Positions 24,215 through 33,898 are shown, counted from the first letter of the stretch. The stretch is 64,000 nucleotides of DNA from VXYL01 sp965116935 (GCA_965116935.1 OZ220737.1:1922001-1986000); one strand, 5' to 3'. The notes: generated by a model not told the origin, from the letters alone. Numbers and translations are program-made.

Positions 24215-24820
24215 TCAGTACACGGCGCGGCGGATGAACTCCTCGCGCTGCAAATGTTCCGCGCGCATCAATGCGTTCATCAGTTCCACCCTTTCGCGCC
24301 ACAGCGCCTCCTTTTCCCGCCACAGCGCCTCGCGCACGACCGGATCGATGCGATCCGCCGCCGCAAGCTCGTTCAAGCTCCGATCCACGGTGGCGATGCG
24401 CCCGGCGAGGATGGTGCGTGCGTCCGCCTCGGATGTGCCGAAGTCGGCGGGCAAGACCATCACGGGCAGTTCCCGGCGCTGGCTCTCGAGCGCCTGCGAC
24501 GCTTCCACCAGTGCGCCGACATTGACCGGCGCTGAGGCCGCTGCCACGATCGGCGCTGACGGTTCGGGCTGAAACAGCCACACCACCGAGGCAAGCGAGA
24601 CCGCCGCAATGCTCGCGGCGAGGGCCTGCCAAGCGGTGCGGACGCGACGCTCCCGGCGAGGGTTCCGCCCGCGCACGCGGCGTTCGATGCCGTCCCAGAG
24701 TTCGCGCGGCGCTTCGAGATCCGGCAGCGCCTCGAGCTCCGCCTCGATGGCGCGCTGCCGCGCCTCGCGGCCTTGAGGCTTGCCGTCAAGCACGGCAAAG
24801 GGTGTTGGCTGCCGAGTCAT
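24215..24820 (-). CDS. Probable membrane-bound anti-sigma factor
   Basis: 201 residues. A soluble N-terminal part (LEALPDLEAPRELWDGIERRV, about 30-55), one TM segment at about 65-83 (LAASIAAVSLASVVWLF), and a periplasmic part with helical charged repeats (VVREALWREKEALWRERVELMNALMR). The topology and its position directly after an ECF sigma gene, with a 35-base overlap, support an anti-sigma role. No canonical HC2 zinc motif is visible, so the assignment is contextual. Confidence 0.72.
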   Translation of the reverse strand: MTRQPTPFAVLDGKPQGREARQRAIEAELEALPDLEAPRELWDGIERRVRGRNPRRERRVRTAWQALAASIAAVSLASVVWLFQPEPSAPIVAAASAPVNVGALVEASQALESQRRELPVMVLPADFGTSEADARTILAGRIATVDRSLNELAAADRIDPVVREALWREKEALWRERVELMNALMRAEHLQREEFIRRAVY

Positions 24821-25358
24821 CGTTTTGCTCCGGCCCGAAGCGGGCCTTGGCCATGGCCTCAAAGGCACGTGAGAGTTGGGTTTTCGAGAAGCTGGCGGTG
24901 TAGCCGAAGACGCGCCCGATTTCCTCGTGGGTGCAGCCTTCGATGCAGTGCATCCACACCACCATGCGCGCCGTCCCCGGCAATTGCGCCAGCGCCTGAT
25001 CCACATCCACGGCGCGGTCGGTGGCATCGCCAGGGGTGCCGCGGTCGTCGAACTCGAGGGCCTCCCGCCGCCGCTGCCAAGGCGAGCGCAGGCGCATCAG
25101 GCAGTGGTTCATGGCGATGGAACGAACCCACGCCGGGAACGCGGTGTCCTTGGCCAGCGTGTCGGCCTTGCAGAGCACATCCACAAAGGTGTCCTGCGTC
25201 ACCTCCTCGGCAGCACCGGGATCACGCAGAACCCGCCGCGCCAAGGTGAACACGGCGCTCGAGAAGGCGCGATAGACGATCTCCTGCGCCTTGCGGTCGC
25301 CCTTCTTCAGGCGGCGGATGACGCCGGGGTCAAGCTCGATGTCGCGAAAACGGGACAT
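24786..25358 (-). CDS. ECF-family RNA polymerase sigma factor
   Basis: 190 residues. Region 2 at about 28-100 (YRAFSSAVFTLARRVLRDPGAAEEVTQDTFVDVL), which recognises the -10 element, and region 4 at about 120-175 (LAQLPGTARMVVWMHCIEGCTHEEIGRVFGYT), which recognises the -35 element. Followed by an overlapping anti-sigma gene and a PDZ gene, so it is probably held inactive at the membrane until an envelope signal. The ATG at 25358 gives the normal length. Confidence 0.93.
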   Translation of the reverse strand: MSRFRDIELDPGVIRRLKKGDRKAQEIVYRAFSSAVFTLARRVLRDPGAAEEVTQDTFVDVLCKADTLAKDTAFPAWVRSIAMNHCLMRLRSPWQRRREALEFDDRGTPGDATDRAVDVDQALAQLPGTARMVVWMHCIEGCTHEEIGRVFGYTASFSKTQLSRAFEAMAKARFGPEQNDDSAANTLCRA

Positions 25359-25571
25359 GCCTTGTTGGATGCGCCAGCGGGCGAAAAGGTCACGGCGGAT
25401 TTACCGCTAGTCACGGGGGGAGTTGCGACGGACGCAAGCAGAGCGACGCCTGCTTCATGGGATGGGGAACTTCCAATCACGTAACACGTTGACAAAACCG
25501 AGCAAGTGCCTCGAAGCCGAGCCGGACAGGGCGACGCACGCGTCGCCCTTCTTCGGGTGGCTCCTCATGCG
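25359..25571. repeat. Short palindromic repeat abutting the LLM gene stop codon
   Basis: Holds the hairpin core GGGCGACGCACGCGTCGCCC (25529-25548), followed by CTTCGGGTGGCTCCTCATG and ending in GCTAG. The CTA of this CTAG is the complement of the TAG stop of the minus-strand gene beginning at 25572. The same element ends identically against the stop of another gene at 61682. Confidence 0.8.
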
Positions 25572-26849
25572 CTAGCCAGCCGCTTGCGGCTTCTCGTAGA
25601 TCGATTCCTCGTTCTGCGACTCCTGCGAGACCTTGCGGCCCAGCGACTCGAACACCGGGATGTCGTCGTCCTTGAGTTGCTGCATGGCGATCTTGCGTTC
25701 CATGGCCGCTTCTAGGTAGGGCGCGAGCTCTTCCATCTTGCGCCGTTCGCGTTCCGCCTCGCGCTCCTTGAACTCCGGCATTACCTCCTCGGCAAAGAGC
25801 TCCAAGGCCTCGCAGATGTGCTCGTGGCGGTTGCGGCCGGCCTGCTGGATGAAGGTCACCTGATCGACGTTGCAGGCTTCGAACTTCAAGAGGTGCTCGC
25901 GCAGGTCGTCCGGGGTACCGATGCCGCCGCGGCTGCCGCTCAAGGCACCGCCGGTGATGTCGCTCGTCCCTTCCTTGGCCTTCTGGATCGCCTCGAACTG
26001 CTGCCAGAGATTGGTGCGTCCCGGCTTGTGCTCGCCGAAGGCATAGAGGCTACCCAGGGCAAAGCCGAAGAACTCGAAGCCCGGCAGACCGCGGCGCACC
26101 GCCTCCGCGCGGTCCTGGTGGCAGGAGAAGCTCGACACCATGCAGATGTTGGGATTGATGGCATGGCCGATGGGCACGCATTCATCGCTCTTGATGATGC
26201 CGTAGTACTCCTCCACCCATTCGGTGGCCTCGGCGGGATCGACGAAGGCGAAGGTGAGGGCACCGATGCCGAGCCGCGCCGCCATGCGGATGGTCTCGCG
26301 CTGCGAGCACGCCACCCACAGCGGCGGATGCGGCCTTTGCGCCGGCTTCGGCACGATGTTGCGGCAGGGCATCTCGAAATACTGCCCCTTGTAGCCGGGG
26401 TACGGGTCCATGGCCAGCATGTTGCAGATTTGCTCGACCGACTCCATGAAGATCTTGCGCTTGTCCTCCACCGGGATGCGGAAGCCGCCGAGTTCGAGCT
26501 CCGCCGACGACTCGCCGGTGCCGAACTCCACCCGTCCGTTGGAGACGAGATCGAGCGTGGCGATCACTTCCGCCGTGCGCGCCGGATGGTTGTACTGCGG
26601 GATCACCTGGCGAATGCCGTGCCCCAGGCGGATGTTCTTCGTGCGCTGCGAGCAGGCCGCTAGGAACACCTCCGGTGCCGACGAGTGCGAATACTCCTCC
26701 AGGAAGTGATGCTCCACCTCCCAGGCGTAGTCGATGCCGAGCCGGTCGGCCACCTCCACCTGCTCGAGGGCGTCGTTGAAGAGCTTCTGTTCCTCGCCAT
26801 CATCCCAGGGGCGTGGCAACTGGTGCTCGTAGAAAATCCCGAACTTCAT
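25572..26849 (-). CDS. LLM-class (luciferase-like) flavin-dependent oxidoreductase
   Basis: About 425 residues, TIM-barrel bacterial-luciferase family using reduced FMN or F420. MKFGIFYEHQLPRPW at the N-terminus, VEHHFLEEYSHSSAPEVFLAA, IRLGHGIRQVIPQYNHPARTAE, VEFGTGESSAELELGGF and PLWVACSQRETIRMAARLGIG are family hallmarks. A charged tail (KEREAERERRKMEEL) extends beyond the barrel. The ATG at 26849 is chosen because MKFGIF is the usual start. The substrate is unknown; it stands alone. Confidence 0.9.
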   Translation of the reverse strand: MKFGIFYEHQLPRPWDDGEEQKLFNDALEQVEVADRLGIDYAWEVEHHFLEEYSHSSAPEVFLAACSQRTKNIRLGHGIRQVIPQYNHPARTAEVIATLDLVSNGRVEFGTGESSAELELGGFRIPVEDKRKIFMESVEQICNMLAMDPYPGYKGQYFEMPCRNIVPKPAQRPHPPLWVACSQRETIRMAARLGIGALTFAFVDPAEATEWVEEYYGIIKSDECVPIGHAINPNICMVSSFSCHQDRAEAVRRGLPGFEFFGFALGSLYAFGEHKPGRTNLWQQFEAIQKAKEGTSDITGGALSGSRGGIGTPDDLREHLLKFEACNVDQVTFIQQAGRNRHEHICEALELFAEEVMPEFKEREAERERRKMEELAPYLEAAMERKIAMQQLKDDDIPVFESLGRKVSQESQNEESIYEKPQAAG

Positions 26850-26877
26850 GCGTCTTGGTCCCTTCCCTTGCGGCAAT

Positions 26878-27556
26878 TCATGCGAACGGCGTAGTCAACA
26901 GTCTCGCTTGTCTGAATGCAAGCCAGTTCAACCGCCAAGTGGTGTCTCACTTGAGGTGCGCACTGTGGCGTCGACTCTGGAGGGAGGGCGTCCCGCCCTC
27001 CCATCGCGCCGCTAGGCGCGCAGAACATTCGTCGCACCAGCAAGACAGCGCGCCCTTGCGGGCGCGATGGAGGGCGGGACGCCATCCCTCCAAGGCAGCG
27101 CCGGAGGCCAGTCGGCGCCCGAACCCACCCTCGCCTGACCCGACGGCAAGGCGCTACTCGAGTGCCCACCTTGCCTCGACGCCGACGATGCGCCCCTCTT
27201 TCAGCGGCGAGTATGTGGAGTCGACGAGGTCCGTCAGGTCGAAGTGGCTGCGCCGGAACACTTCACCGAGCAGATTTTGGCCGAAAACCGTCTCATGCGA
27301 ACGGCGTAGTCAACAGGCTCGCTTGTCTGAATGCAAGCCAGTTCAACCGCCAAGTGGTGTCTCACTTGAGGTGCGCACTGTGGCGTCGTACTCTGGAGGG
27401 AGGGCGTCCCGCCCTCCATCGCGCCGCTAGGCGCGCAGAACATTCGTCGCACCAGCAAGACAGCGCGCCCTTGCGGGCGGGACGCCCTCCCTCCAAGGCA
27501 GCGCCGGAGGCCAGTCGGCGCCCGAACCCACCCTCGCCTGACCCGACGGCAAGGCG
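26878..27556. repeat. Tandem duplication of about 403-415 bases between the LLM and TonB-receptor genes
   Basis: The block starting TGCGAACGGCGTAGTCAACA (26881) repeats at 27296. Copy 1 continues through palindromes (cores at 26983-27001 and 27069-27087) into a 140-base piece of the 3' end of the TonB receptor gene. Copy 2 carries a 12-base deletion and runs into the real gene at 27557. The offset is 415 bases at the left edge and 403 at the receptor stop. Direct duplication at the receptor 3' end explains the layout. Confidence 0.9.
27154..27292 (-). pseudogene. Duplicated C-terminal fragment of the TonB-dependent receptor
   Basis: Minus-strand reading encodes the last ~46 residues of a TonB receptor (FGQNLLGEVFRRSHFDLTDL, VDSTYSPLKEGRIVGVEARWA, stop), almost identical to the end of the intact receptor. 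The Val-Asp-Ser-Thr motif and the terminal aromatic strand are shared. It has no start and lies in the first copy of the tandem duplication, so it is a gene remnant. Its substitutions relative to the intact copy show the duplication is not brand new. Confidence 0.88.
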
Positions 27557-29764
27557 CTACTCGAACGCCCACCTTGCCTCAACGCCGACGATTCGCCCTT
27601 CCTTCAGCGGCGAGTATGTGGAGTCGACCAGCCCCGTCAGGTCGAAATGGCTGCGGCGAAACACTTCGCCAAGGAGGTTGCGGCCAAATGCCGTGAACCG
27701 CAGCGACTCGGTGGGGGCGGAGGAGATGCTGATGTCGAGCACGTCGCCGCCGTCGAGGACGCCGGTGTTGTCGTGGGAGATTTCGCTGTCGTCGCGGTGG
27801 GAGAGGCCGATGCGGGCGGTCACCAGCCCAACGGATCCCATCTGTCGCCGGCACTGGCCTTCGACGCCGAACGTGAGGGGAGCGAGGCGCGGGAGCTTGA
27901 GCCGCTCGTCGCCCACCGTGGAGCCGTCGCCGTCCAAGTCGTAGCGCACCCGGTCGTAGGCGCCGCGGGCGATGCCGACGAAGGCGCTGGCGGTGCAGGC
28001 ATCTCCGAGCGCAAAGACGGCATCGGCCTCGATCCCGTCGATGGTGGCGTCGGCCGTGTTGGCCGTCACCTGGACTGCGCCGGTGGCGACGTCTTCGCGG
28101 GTCACCTGCCGCTGCAGTCCGCGCACTTCGCTGCGGAACGCGGCAAGGTTGATGCGCAGGCGTGCAAGTTCGGTCTTGAGCCCGATTTCCACCGCGTCCT
28201 GCTCCTCCTCGTCGAACGGGCCGGGGGAGTCGGTGGGTGAGGTGCTGCGCAGGTTGTAGCCGCCGCTGCGGAATCCCCGCGTGTACTCCGCATAGGCCTG
28301 TACGTGGTTGCCGAACCAGCGCTGCACCGCGACGCGCGGCGTCACGTTGCGCCAGATGTCGTCGTCTTCGAAGTCGTAATCGCAACGATGGGAACGGGCC
28401 GGGCAAGCGGCCCCGCCAGCGGTTGCGATCTCCACCGTCTTTCGCTCCACCGTGTAACGCGCGCCGGCGCTGACCACCCAGCGCTCGCTTGGGTGCAAGT
28501 CGACGTTGGCAAAGGCACCGGCGGTGCCGTGGCGCTGGTCGCCGCCGAACGGCAGTCCTGATGCGCCACGAATGACGCGCTGCTCGCGATAGAGGATCTT
28601 CTGATCGAATGCGTAGACGCCCGCCGTGAGTTCGAGGTCGTCACGGAGCCACCCCGTGTAGCGCAGTTCGTTGCTGACCTGTTCCTGGTCGGTGAAGGCC
28701 CACAGGTGGAAGATCGGCTGCGTCGTGGAGTCGATGTCGGCGAGCGACTCGTGGCCGACGCCGCGCAGGCCGAAGACGTTGACGATGCGACCGTTGTCGA
28801 GACGCCGCTCGGCCTCGACCACGACGTGGCGCCAGTCCACGTCGGAGAAGCCTGGCTCGTCGATGGCGAAATCGAAATTGCGATAGCGGTAGCGATTCTG
28901 GCTCGCGGGGCCGTCGCCGTCGGAGTTGCCGCGTTCGAGGATGACGGTGATGTCCAGGTTCTCCGTTGGCTTGAAGGCAAGCACCGGCCGCGCGGACCAT
29001 GCGGTCTCGGCGCCCACTGCGCCGCCGCCTGGGGCGTCGTTGTCGAACCAGCCCTGGTCGTCGCGATAGCTGACGGCGAGCCGGGCGTCGAGGGCGCCTT
29101 CCATGAAGCTGTGTTCTGCCGCTCCGGCGACGCGAGTCTCCGGACCGCTCGCCTGGCGCACCGATGCGTAGCCGGAAGACTCGCCGGACGGTCGCCGCGA
29201 GCGCAGCAGGACGGCGCCGCCGATCACGTTGCGGCCGAACAACAGGCCTTGGGGACCACGCAGCACTTCCACGGCTTCGAGATCGAGCATGTCCATGATG
29301 ACGCCGTAGTTGACGCCCAGATACATCCCGTCGACGAATACGCCGACGGTGGGGTCGATCGAGGGGATGGAGCCGGCGACGCCCATACCTCGGATCGAGA
29401 AGTTGGCGATGCCCTTGCCGGTGCCGATGCCATCGAAGGCAACGTTGGGGAGCGAGTAGCCGAGTTCCTCGATGTCGTTGACGTGCAGCGCATCGAGCCG
29501 AGCGCCATCAGTGACGCTGACAGCCCCGACGACATCCTGCGCCGCTTCCGCCACGCCCTTCTTTGACGCCGTGGTGACGACTTCCTCTAAGAGGCGCGGC
29601 GTGGCAGCGGCCGAATCCTCTTGGGCGCCGGCGGCGCCGGCAAGGGCCACGCAAATGATGGGCAACGCCAGCCGCGCGCGCTTGGCGGCGCGCAAGGCAA
29701 GACAGGCTGCCTTCCCATCGAAGGCCAGTCTTCGGTCAAGCATTAGGCAATGGGCCTCAGCCAT
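27557..29764 (-). CDS. TonB-dependent outer-membrane receptor
   Basis: 735 residues. A signal sequence near residues 30-47 (LALPIICVALAGAAGA) is followed by a TonB-box-like LLEEVVTTASKK, a plug domain (about 60-190: NFSIRGMGVAG, VFVDGMYLG, VEVLRGPQGLLFGRNVIGGAV), and a long barrel ending in an aromatic strand (RIVGVEARWAFE). It resembles receptors for siderophores or complex organic ligands in uncultivated gammaproteobacteria. The ligand is not deducible. Its start overlaps the end of argB by 8 bases, so some co-translation is possible despite the unrelated role. Confidence 0.92.
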   Translation of the reverse strand: MAEAHCLMLDRRLAFDGKAACLALRAAKRARLALPIICVALAGAAGAQEDSAAATPRLLEEVVTTASKKGVAEAAQDVVGAVSVTDGARLDALHVNDIEELGYSLPNVAFDGIGTGKGIANFSIRGMGVAGSIPSIDPTVGVFVDGMYLGVNYGVIMDMLDLEAVEVLRGPQGLLFGRNVIGGAVLLRSRRPSGESSGYASVRQASGPETRVAGAAEHSFMEGALDARLAVSYRDDQGWFDNDAPGGGAVGAETAWSARPVLAFKPTENLDITVILERGNSDGDGPASQNRYRYRNFDFAIDEPGFSDVDWRHVVVEAERRLDNGRIVNVFGLRGVGHESLADIDSTTQPIFHLWAFTDQEQVSNELRYTGWLRDDLELTAGVYAFDQKILYREQRVIRGASGLPFGGDQRHGTAGAFANVDLHPSERWVVSAGARYTVERKTVEIATAGGAACPARSHRCDYDFEDDDIWRNVTPRVAVQRWFGNHVQAYAEYTRGFRSGGYNLRSTSPTDSPGPFDEEEQDAVEIGLKTELARLRINLAAFRSEVRGLQRQVTREDVATGAVQVTANTADATIDGIEADAVFALGDACTASAFVGIARGAYDRVRYDLDGDGSTVGDERLKLPRLAPLTFGVEGQCRRQMGSVGLVTARIGLSHRDDSEISHDNTGVLDGGDVLDISISSAPTESLRFTAFGRNLLGEVFRRSHFDLTGLVDSTYSPLKEGRIVGVEARWAFE

Positions 29765-30704
29765 GTATCAGCGTACCGACGCCGCCGTCGGTGAGCACCT
29801 CGAGCAGCACCGCGTGGGGCACGCGGCCGTCGATGATGTGGGCGCTCCTGGTGCCGGCATCCACGGCCGAGATCGCGCAATCCACCTTGGGCAACATGCC
29901 GCCCTCGATAGTGCCGTCGTCGATGAGGGCATCGACGGCGCTGCGGTCGAGGCCCGTCAACGTGTTGCCTTCCGTGTCGAGGACGCCAGGGGTGTTGGTG
30001 AGCAGGATGAGCTTCTCGGCTTGCAGGTGTCCGGCAACCGCGCCGGCGACGAAATCGGCATTGATGTTGTAGGACTCGCCGTCCGGCCCCACACCCACCG
30101 GCGCAATGACCGGGATGAAGTCGCGGGCGATGAGGGCATCGAGCACGTCGGCGTTCACCTCGTCCACCTCGCCGACATGGCCGATGTCGATGATTTCCGA
30201 ACCGCCGATCTGCGCACTGCTCACCGTCGCGGCGGGCCCGTTCGTCTCCCCAGCGTCCTGCCCCGTCCGCGAGACCAGCTTGAGCTTGCGGGCGCGAATC
30301 AGTTCGCCGTCCTTGCCGGTGACGCCCACCGCTCGCCCGCCGGCCGCGTTCAGCAGCGACACGATGTCCTTGTTGACGAGCCCCCCAAGCACCATCTGCA
30401 CGACATCCATGGTGGCGGCATCGGTGACGCGCATGCCGTCCACGAAGCGTGTGGGTATGCCGAGCCGGTCCAAGAGGTCGCCGATCTGCGGGCCGCCGCC
30501 GTGGACGACGATGGGGTTCATGCCCACCAGCTTCATCAGCACGATGTCGCGGGCAAAGGCACGCTTGAGTTCCGCGTTCTCCATCGCGTTGCCGCCGTAC
30601 TTGACGACGATGGTGGTGCCGTGGAAGCGCTGGATGTAGGGCAGCGCCTCTGTGAGCACCAGCGCGGTGCCGTCGTGCGACGGATGGGGGATGGCTTCAC
30701 TCAC
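29757..30704 (-). CDS. argB: Acetylglutamate kinase
   Basis: 315 residues. Phosphorylates N-acetyl-L-glutamate, the second step of arginine synthesis. Visible: VVKYGGNAM (phosphate binding), VVHGGGPQIGDLLDRLGI, the N-acetylglutamate-site pattern INADFVAGAVAGHL, and the C-terminal GGMLPKVDCAISAVDAGTRSAHIIDGR. The Asn of YNINAD and the Lys of KYGG match catalytic positions. In gammaproteobacteria argB often sits next to the algC-like mutase and coaBC, as here. Confidence 0.96.
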   Translation of the reverse strand: MSEAIPHPSHDGTALVLTEALPYIQRFHGTTIVVKYGGNAMENAELKRAFARDIVLMKLVGMNPIVVHGGGPQIGDLLDRLGIPTRFVDGMRVTDAATMDVVQMVLGGLVNKDIVSLLNAAGGRAVGVTGKDGELIRARKLKLVSRTGQDAGETNGPAATVSSAQIGGSEIIDIGHVGEVDEVNADVLDALIARDFIPVIAPVGVGPDGESYNINADFVAGAVAGHLQAEKLILLTNTPGVLDTEGNTLTGLDRSAVDALIDDGTIEGGMLPKVDCAISAVDAGTRSAHIIDGRVPHAVLLEVLTDGGVGTLIHG

Positions 30705-30741
30705 GGCGCGGTCTCCTTGGCTCGCTCGTGGCCCGCATTAT

Positions 30742-32154
30742 TCATGAAGCGAGAGGAGCGACCGGTGCTCCTCCGCCGGAAAGGCGCAAGGCCGGGTCCA
30801 CGGCCAGAAGCTCGCGTTGGAACGTCTGCTGAATGCGCGCCAAGGCGTCGGCGTTGTCCGCCTCGAAGCGGAGGCTAAGCACCGGGCTGGTGTTGGATGC
30901 GCGCACCAGGCCAAAGCCGTCGTCGTGATCGACGCGGATGCCGTCGATGGCCGTGATCGTGCCGCCGCCGAAGGACGCTTGGCGGAGCGCTTCAACGATC
31001 TCGAACTTGCGTGCGTCGGTGGTGGCGATCTTGATCTCCGGCGTCGACACCCCACGCGGCAGCGCGCCGAAGACCTCTGCGGCGCTAGCCTCGCTGCCGG
31101 CAAGCAGTTCGAGCGTCCGGGCGGCGGCGTAGATGGCGTCGTCGAAGCCATACCAGCGATCTGCAAAGCAGATGTGGCCCGAGAACTCGCCACCGACCAG
31201 CGCCCCGGTTTCGCGGATGCGCGCCTTGATGTGGGAATGTCCCGTGCGGCAGAGGATGGGCTCGGCGCCAGCGGCTTCGGCCACGCGCGCCACATGGCGA
31301 CTGCACTTCACGTCGTAAACAATGCCGGCGCCAGGATGCTCGGCGGCGATGGCGCGGGTGAAGAACATGAGTAGAGTGTCGGGCCAGACGATGTCGCCGG
31401 TGTTGGTGACGACGCCCAAGCGGTCACCATCGCCGTCAAAGGCGAGGCCCACATCGGCCTGGCTGCGCGCCACCGCTTCGATCAAGTCCACGAGGTTCGC
31501 GGGCTCGGCTGGGTCTGGATGATGGTTCGGGAACGACGCGTCCACCTCCGCGTAGAGCGCCGTCACCTCGCAGCCAAGCGCCGACAGCAAGCGCGGCGCC
31601 ACCAGCCCGGCAACGCCGTTGCCGCAATCGACCACCACCTTCAAGGGACGGGCCAAGCTCACGTCTGCCAGCACCCGCTCGCAATAGCTTGACAGCACCT
31701 CGGCGCGCTCGCGCCGTGGCGCGCCCGGCGGCGGCTTCGGTGTTGCATCGACCTTGAGCCGCAGTTGCTCGATGGCAGCGCCCGCCAGCGTGGTGCCGCC
31801 GAGCACCATCTTCAAGCCGTTGTATTCCGGCGGGTTGTGCGAGCCCGTCACCATGATGCCGGTGCCGGTGCCCGTTTCGTGCGTGGCGTAGTAAAGCAGC
31901 GGCGTCGGCACGGTGCCGATGTCGATGACACGGGCGCCGCCCCGCATCAAGCCCTGGGCAAGGGCGTCCGTCAGCGCGGGCGTGGACTCGCGGCCGTCGC
32001 CGCCGACCGCGACGGCGGGGCACGATGCGGCTAGGGCCTGCGCCGCGAACGCAGTGCCGATGCGCTGCACCACGTCCTCGCTCAGGTTGTCGCCAGCGAT
32101 GCCGCGAATGTCATAGGCGCGGAACATCGCGGGGTCTGCAGCAGGTGTATTCAT
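30742..32154 (-). CDS. algC: Phosphomannomutase/phosphoglucomutase (AlgC-type)
   Basis: 470 residues, alpha-D-phosphohexomutase superfamily. MFRAYDIRGIAG at the N-terminus, VGGDGRESTP, catalytic phosphoserine loop MVTGSHNPPEYNGLK, metal loop FDGDGDRLGVV, sugar loop GGEFSGHICF, and phosphate loop RASNTSPVLSLRFE. It interconverts hexose-1- and hexose-6-phosphates for lipopolysaccharide or exopolysaccharide precursors. Symbol by analogy with the same operon position in Pseudomonas. Confidence 0.93.
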   Translation of the reverse strand: MNTPAADPAMFRAYDIRGIAGDNLSEDVVQRIGTAFAAQALAASCPAVAVGGDGRESTPALTDALAQGLMRGGARVIDIGTVPTPLLYYATHETGTGTGIMVTGSHNPPEYNGLKMVLGGTTLAGAAIEQLRLKVDATPKPPPGAPRRERAEVLSSYCERVLADVSLARPLKVVVDCGNGVAGLVAPRLLSALGCEVTALYAEVDASFPNHHPDPAEPANLVDLIEAVARSQADVGLAFDGDGDRLGVVTNTGDIVWPDTLLMFFTRAIAAEHPGAGIVYDVKCSRHVARVAEAAGAEPILCRTGHSHIKARIRETGALVGGEFSGHICFADRWYGFDDAIYAAARTLELLAGSEASAAEVFGALPRGVSTPEIKIATTDARKFEIVEALRQASFGGGTITAIDGIRVDHDDGFGLVRASNTSPVLSLRFEADNADALARIQQTFQRELLAVDPALRLSGGGAPVAPLAS

Positions 32155-32659
32155 GTGTTGGATATTAAGCCCGCATTGCTAATTCTGAACCGTCCGGCGC
32201 TAGGGGATTGCGCCGTAGAACGCAGTTCGTAGAGGACGGGCTCGTCCCGTCCCGTGTCCGAGTCTATCGGTGCATTCAATACGGGCGGGGACAAGCCCCG
32301 CCCCTACGCGTCCCGCGCCGAGTCTGTCGATGCGTCAAGACGCTTTCCTTCCATGGAACAAAACGCGTAACACGTTGATGCTTAGACGATTTGACTCGAA
32401 GTGAGTGCCTCGGAGGGAAGGCATCCTGCCTTCCCTGCGCGCCAGCGCACCTGCTTCATTGTGGCAGGTGAAAAAGCGCCTGTCGGCGCTTAGGGAAGGC
32501 AGGATGCCTTCCCTCCGAGGCCCAGCCCGTTCCTCGCGCGTCAGTGACTCGGCGTCGTCGGCGAGATGGAAGCTCGTAGGGGAGGGCTTGTCCCGTCCCG
32601 TCTCGGATTCGTCGAAGCATTCAACGCGGGCGGGGACAAGCCCGGGACAAGCCCCGCCC
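32155..32659. repeat. Three paired palindromic elements in the mutase-coaBC gap
   Basis: An element of the GGGGCGGGGCTTGTCCCC class at 32229-32308, an element with exact 29-base arms (CCTCGGAGGGAAGGCATCCT...) at 32408-32436 and 32492-32520, and another of the first class at 32575-32664. The third provides the stop codon of coaBC (CTA at 32660-32662 on the plus strand). The middle element uses the arm sequence found at 9806-9929. Confidence 0.85.
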
Positions 32660-33898
32660 CTACGGGGGAGTGACAAGGGAACGTTGACAGTTCCGCGCCG
32701 CGTACAGTTCTGCAACCTCGTCCATCACGGCGGTGGCGATGGTGTCCTTGGAGGCTTGGGAAAAGACCGTCTCGCCGCCGTCGTGGATCACCGTGACGGC
32801 GTTTTCCGGGCTGTCGAAGCCGATGGCGGAGTTGGACACGTCGTTCAGCACGATCACGTCGAGGTTCTTGCGCAGGCGCTTTTCCCGGGCGTGCGAGAGG
32901 ACGTTTTCCGTTTCGGCGGCAAACCCCACCCGAAACACGTCGGGCTTGGCGGCGGCGGCGCAGGCCAGGATGTCGTCGTTCTCCGCCAGCGCAATCGTCG
33001 GTGCCGTGTTCTGGCGGCTCTTCTTGATCTTCTGCCCCACCACCTCGGCAGGGCGGTAGTCGGCGACGGCGGCGACGGCGAACAGGATATCCACGTCGAG
33101 GTGGGCCAGCACGGCGCGCTGCATCTCCGCCGCGGTGGTGACGTCGATTCGCTTCACGCCAGGGGGCGTCGCCAGTGTCACGGGGCCGGCCACCAGCGTC
33201 ACGTCCGCCCCAGCACGCTGCGCCGCCGCAGCGAGGGCAAAGCCCTGCTTGCCGGAACTGCGATTGCTGATGAAGCGCACCGGATCAATGGGTTCGCGGG
33301 TGGGGCCGGCTGTGACCAGCACCCGTGTCCCGGCCAGCACCCCGGTTCCCACGTTGCCGTCACCTAGGGACCCAAGCACGATGCCAGCAATCTCGGCCGG
33401 GCCGGTCATGCGCCCCGGGCCGAACTCGCCGCAAGCCTGTTCCCCCACATCCGGACCGATGAGGCTCACGCCCATTTCCTTGAGCAGCGTCACGTTGCGG
33501 CGGGTGGCGGGGTGTTCCCACATCTGGGTGTTCATCGCGGGGGCGACGAAAACCGGCGCTCGCGTCGCCAGCCAAGTGGCAGTCACCAAATCGTCCGCCA
33601 TGCCCCACGCCATGCGCGCCATCAGATTGGCGCTTGCCGGTGCCACCAACAGCACGTCGGCCATGCGCGCGAGCTCGATGTGGCCCATGCCGTCCGCCGC
33701 TTCCGCAGCCCAGATGTCCGACAGAGCAGGGCGTCCGGCTACCGCCTGGAGCGCCGTAGGCGTCACGAACCTATGCGCATTGGCAGTCAGCAAGGGCACC
33801 ACTTCGGCCCCGGAGCGTGAGAGATGTCGCACAAGCTCCGGGGTCTTGTATGCAGCGATGCCGCCGCTGACGGCAAGTAGGATTTTCTTCGCTTGCAT
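32660..33898 (-). CDS. coaBC: Bifunctional phosphopantothenoylcysteine decarboxylase/synthetase
   Basis: 412 residues, two steps of coenzyme A synthesis. The CoaC flavodoxin-like domain (1-190) has GGIAAYKTPELVRHL, catalytic His in GMGHIELARMAD, PAMNTQMWEHPATRRN and the ACGEFGPGRM lid. The CoaB domain (about 195-412) has VLVTAGPTREPIDPVRFISNRSSGKQG, AVADYRP and the K-KIKK region. The ATG at 33898 (MQAKKILLAVSGG) is the family start. Its last codons and stop come from a palindromic repeat (ends SLVTPP). Confidence 0.95.
   Translation of the reverse strand: MQAKKILLAVSGGIAAYKTPELVRHLSRSGAEVVPLLTANAHRFVTPTALQAVAGRPALSDIWAAEAADGMGHIELARMADVLLVAPASANLMARMAWGMADDLVTATWLATRAPVFVAPAMNTQMWEHPATRRNVTLLKEMGVSLIGPDVGEQACGEFGPGRMTGPAEIAGIVLGSLGDGNVGTGVLAGTRVLVTAGPTREPIDPVRFISNRSSGKQGFALAAAAQRAGADVTLVAGPVTLATPPGVKRIDVTTAAEMQRAVLAHLDVDILFAVAAVADYRPAEVVGQKIKKSRQNTAPTIALAENDDILACAAAAKPDVFRVGFAAETENVLSHAREKRLRKNLDVIVLNDVSNSAIGFDSPENAVTVIHDGGETVFSQASKDTIATAVMDEVAELYAARNCQRSLVTPP

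Noticed and set aside
26850..27550. Open frames across the duplicated region, both strands
   Set aside because: They run through palindromic repeats and an obvious receptor-gene fragment; no start sites or families.
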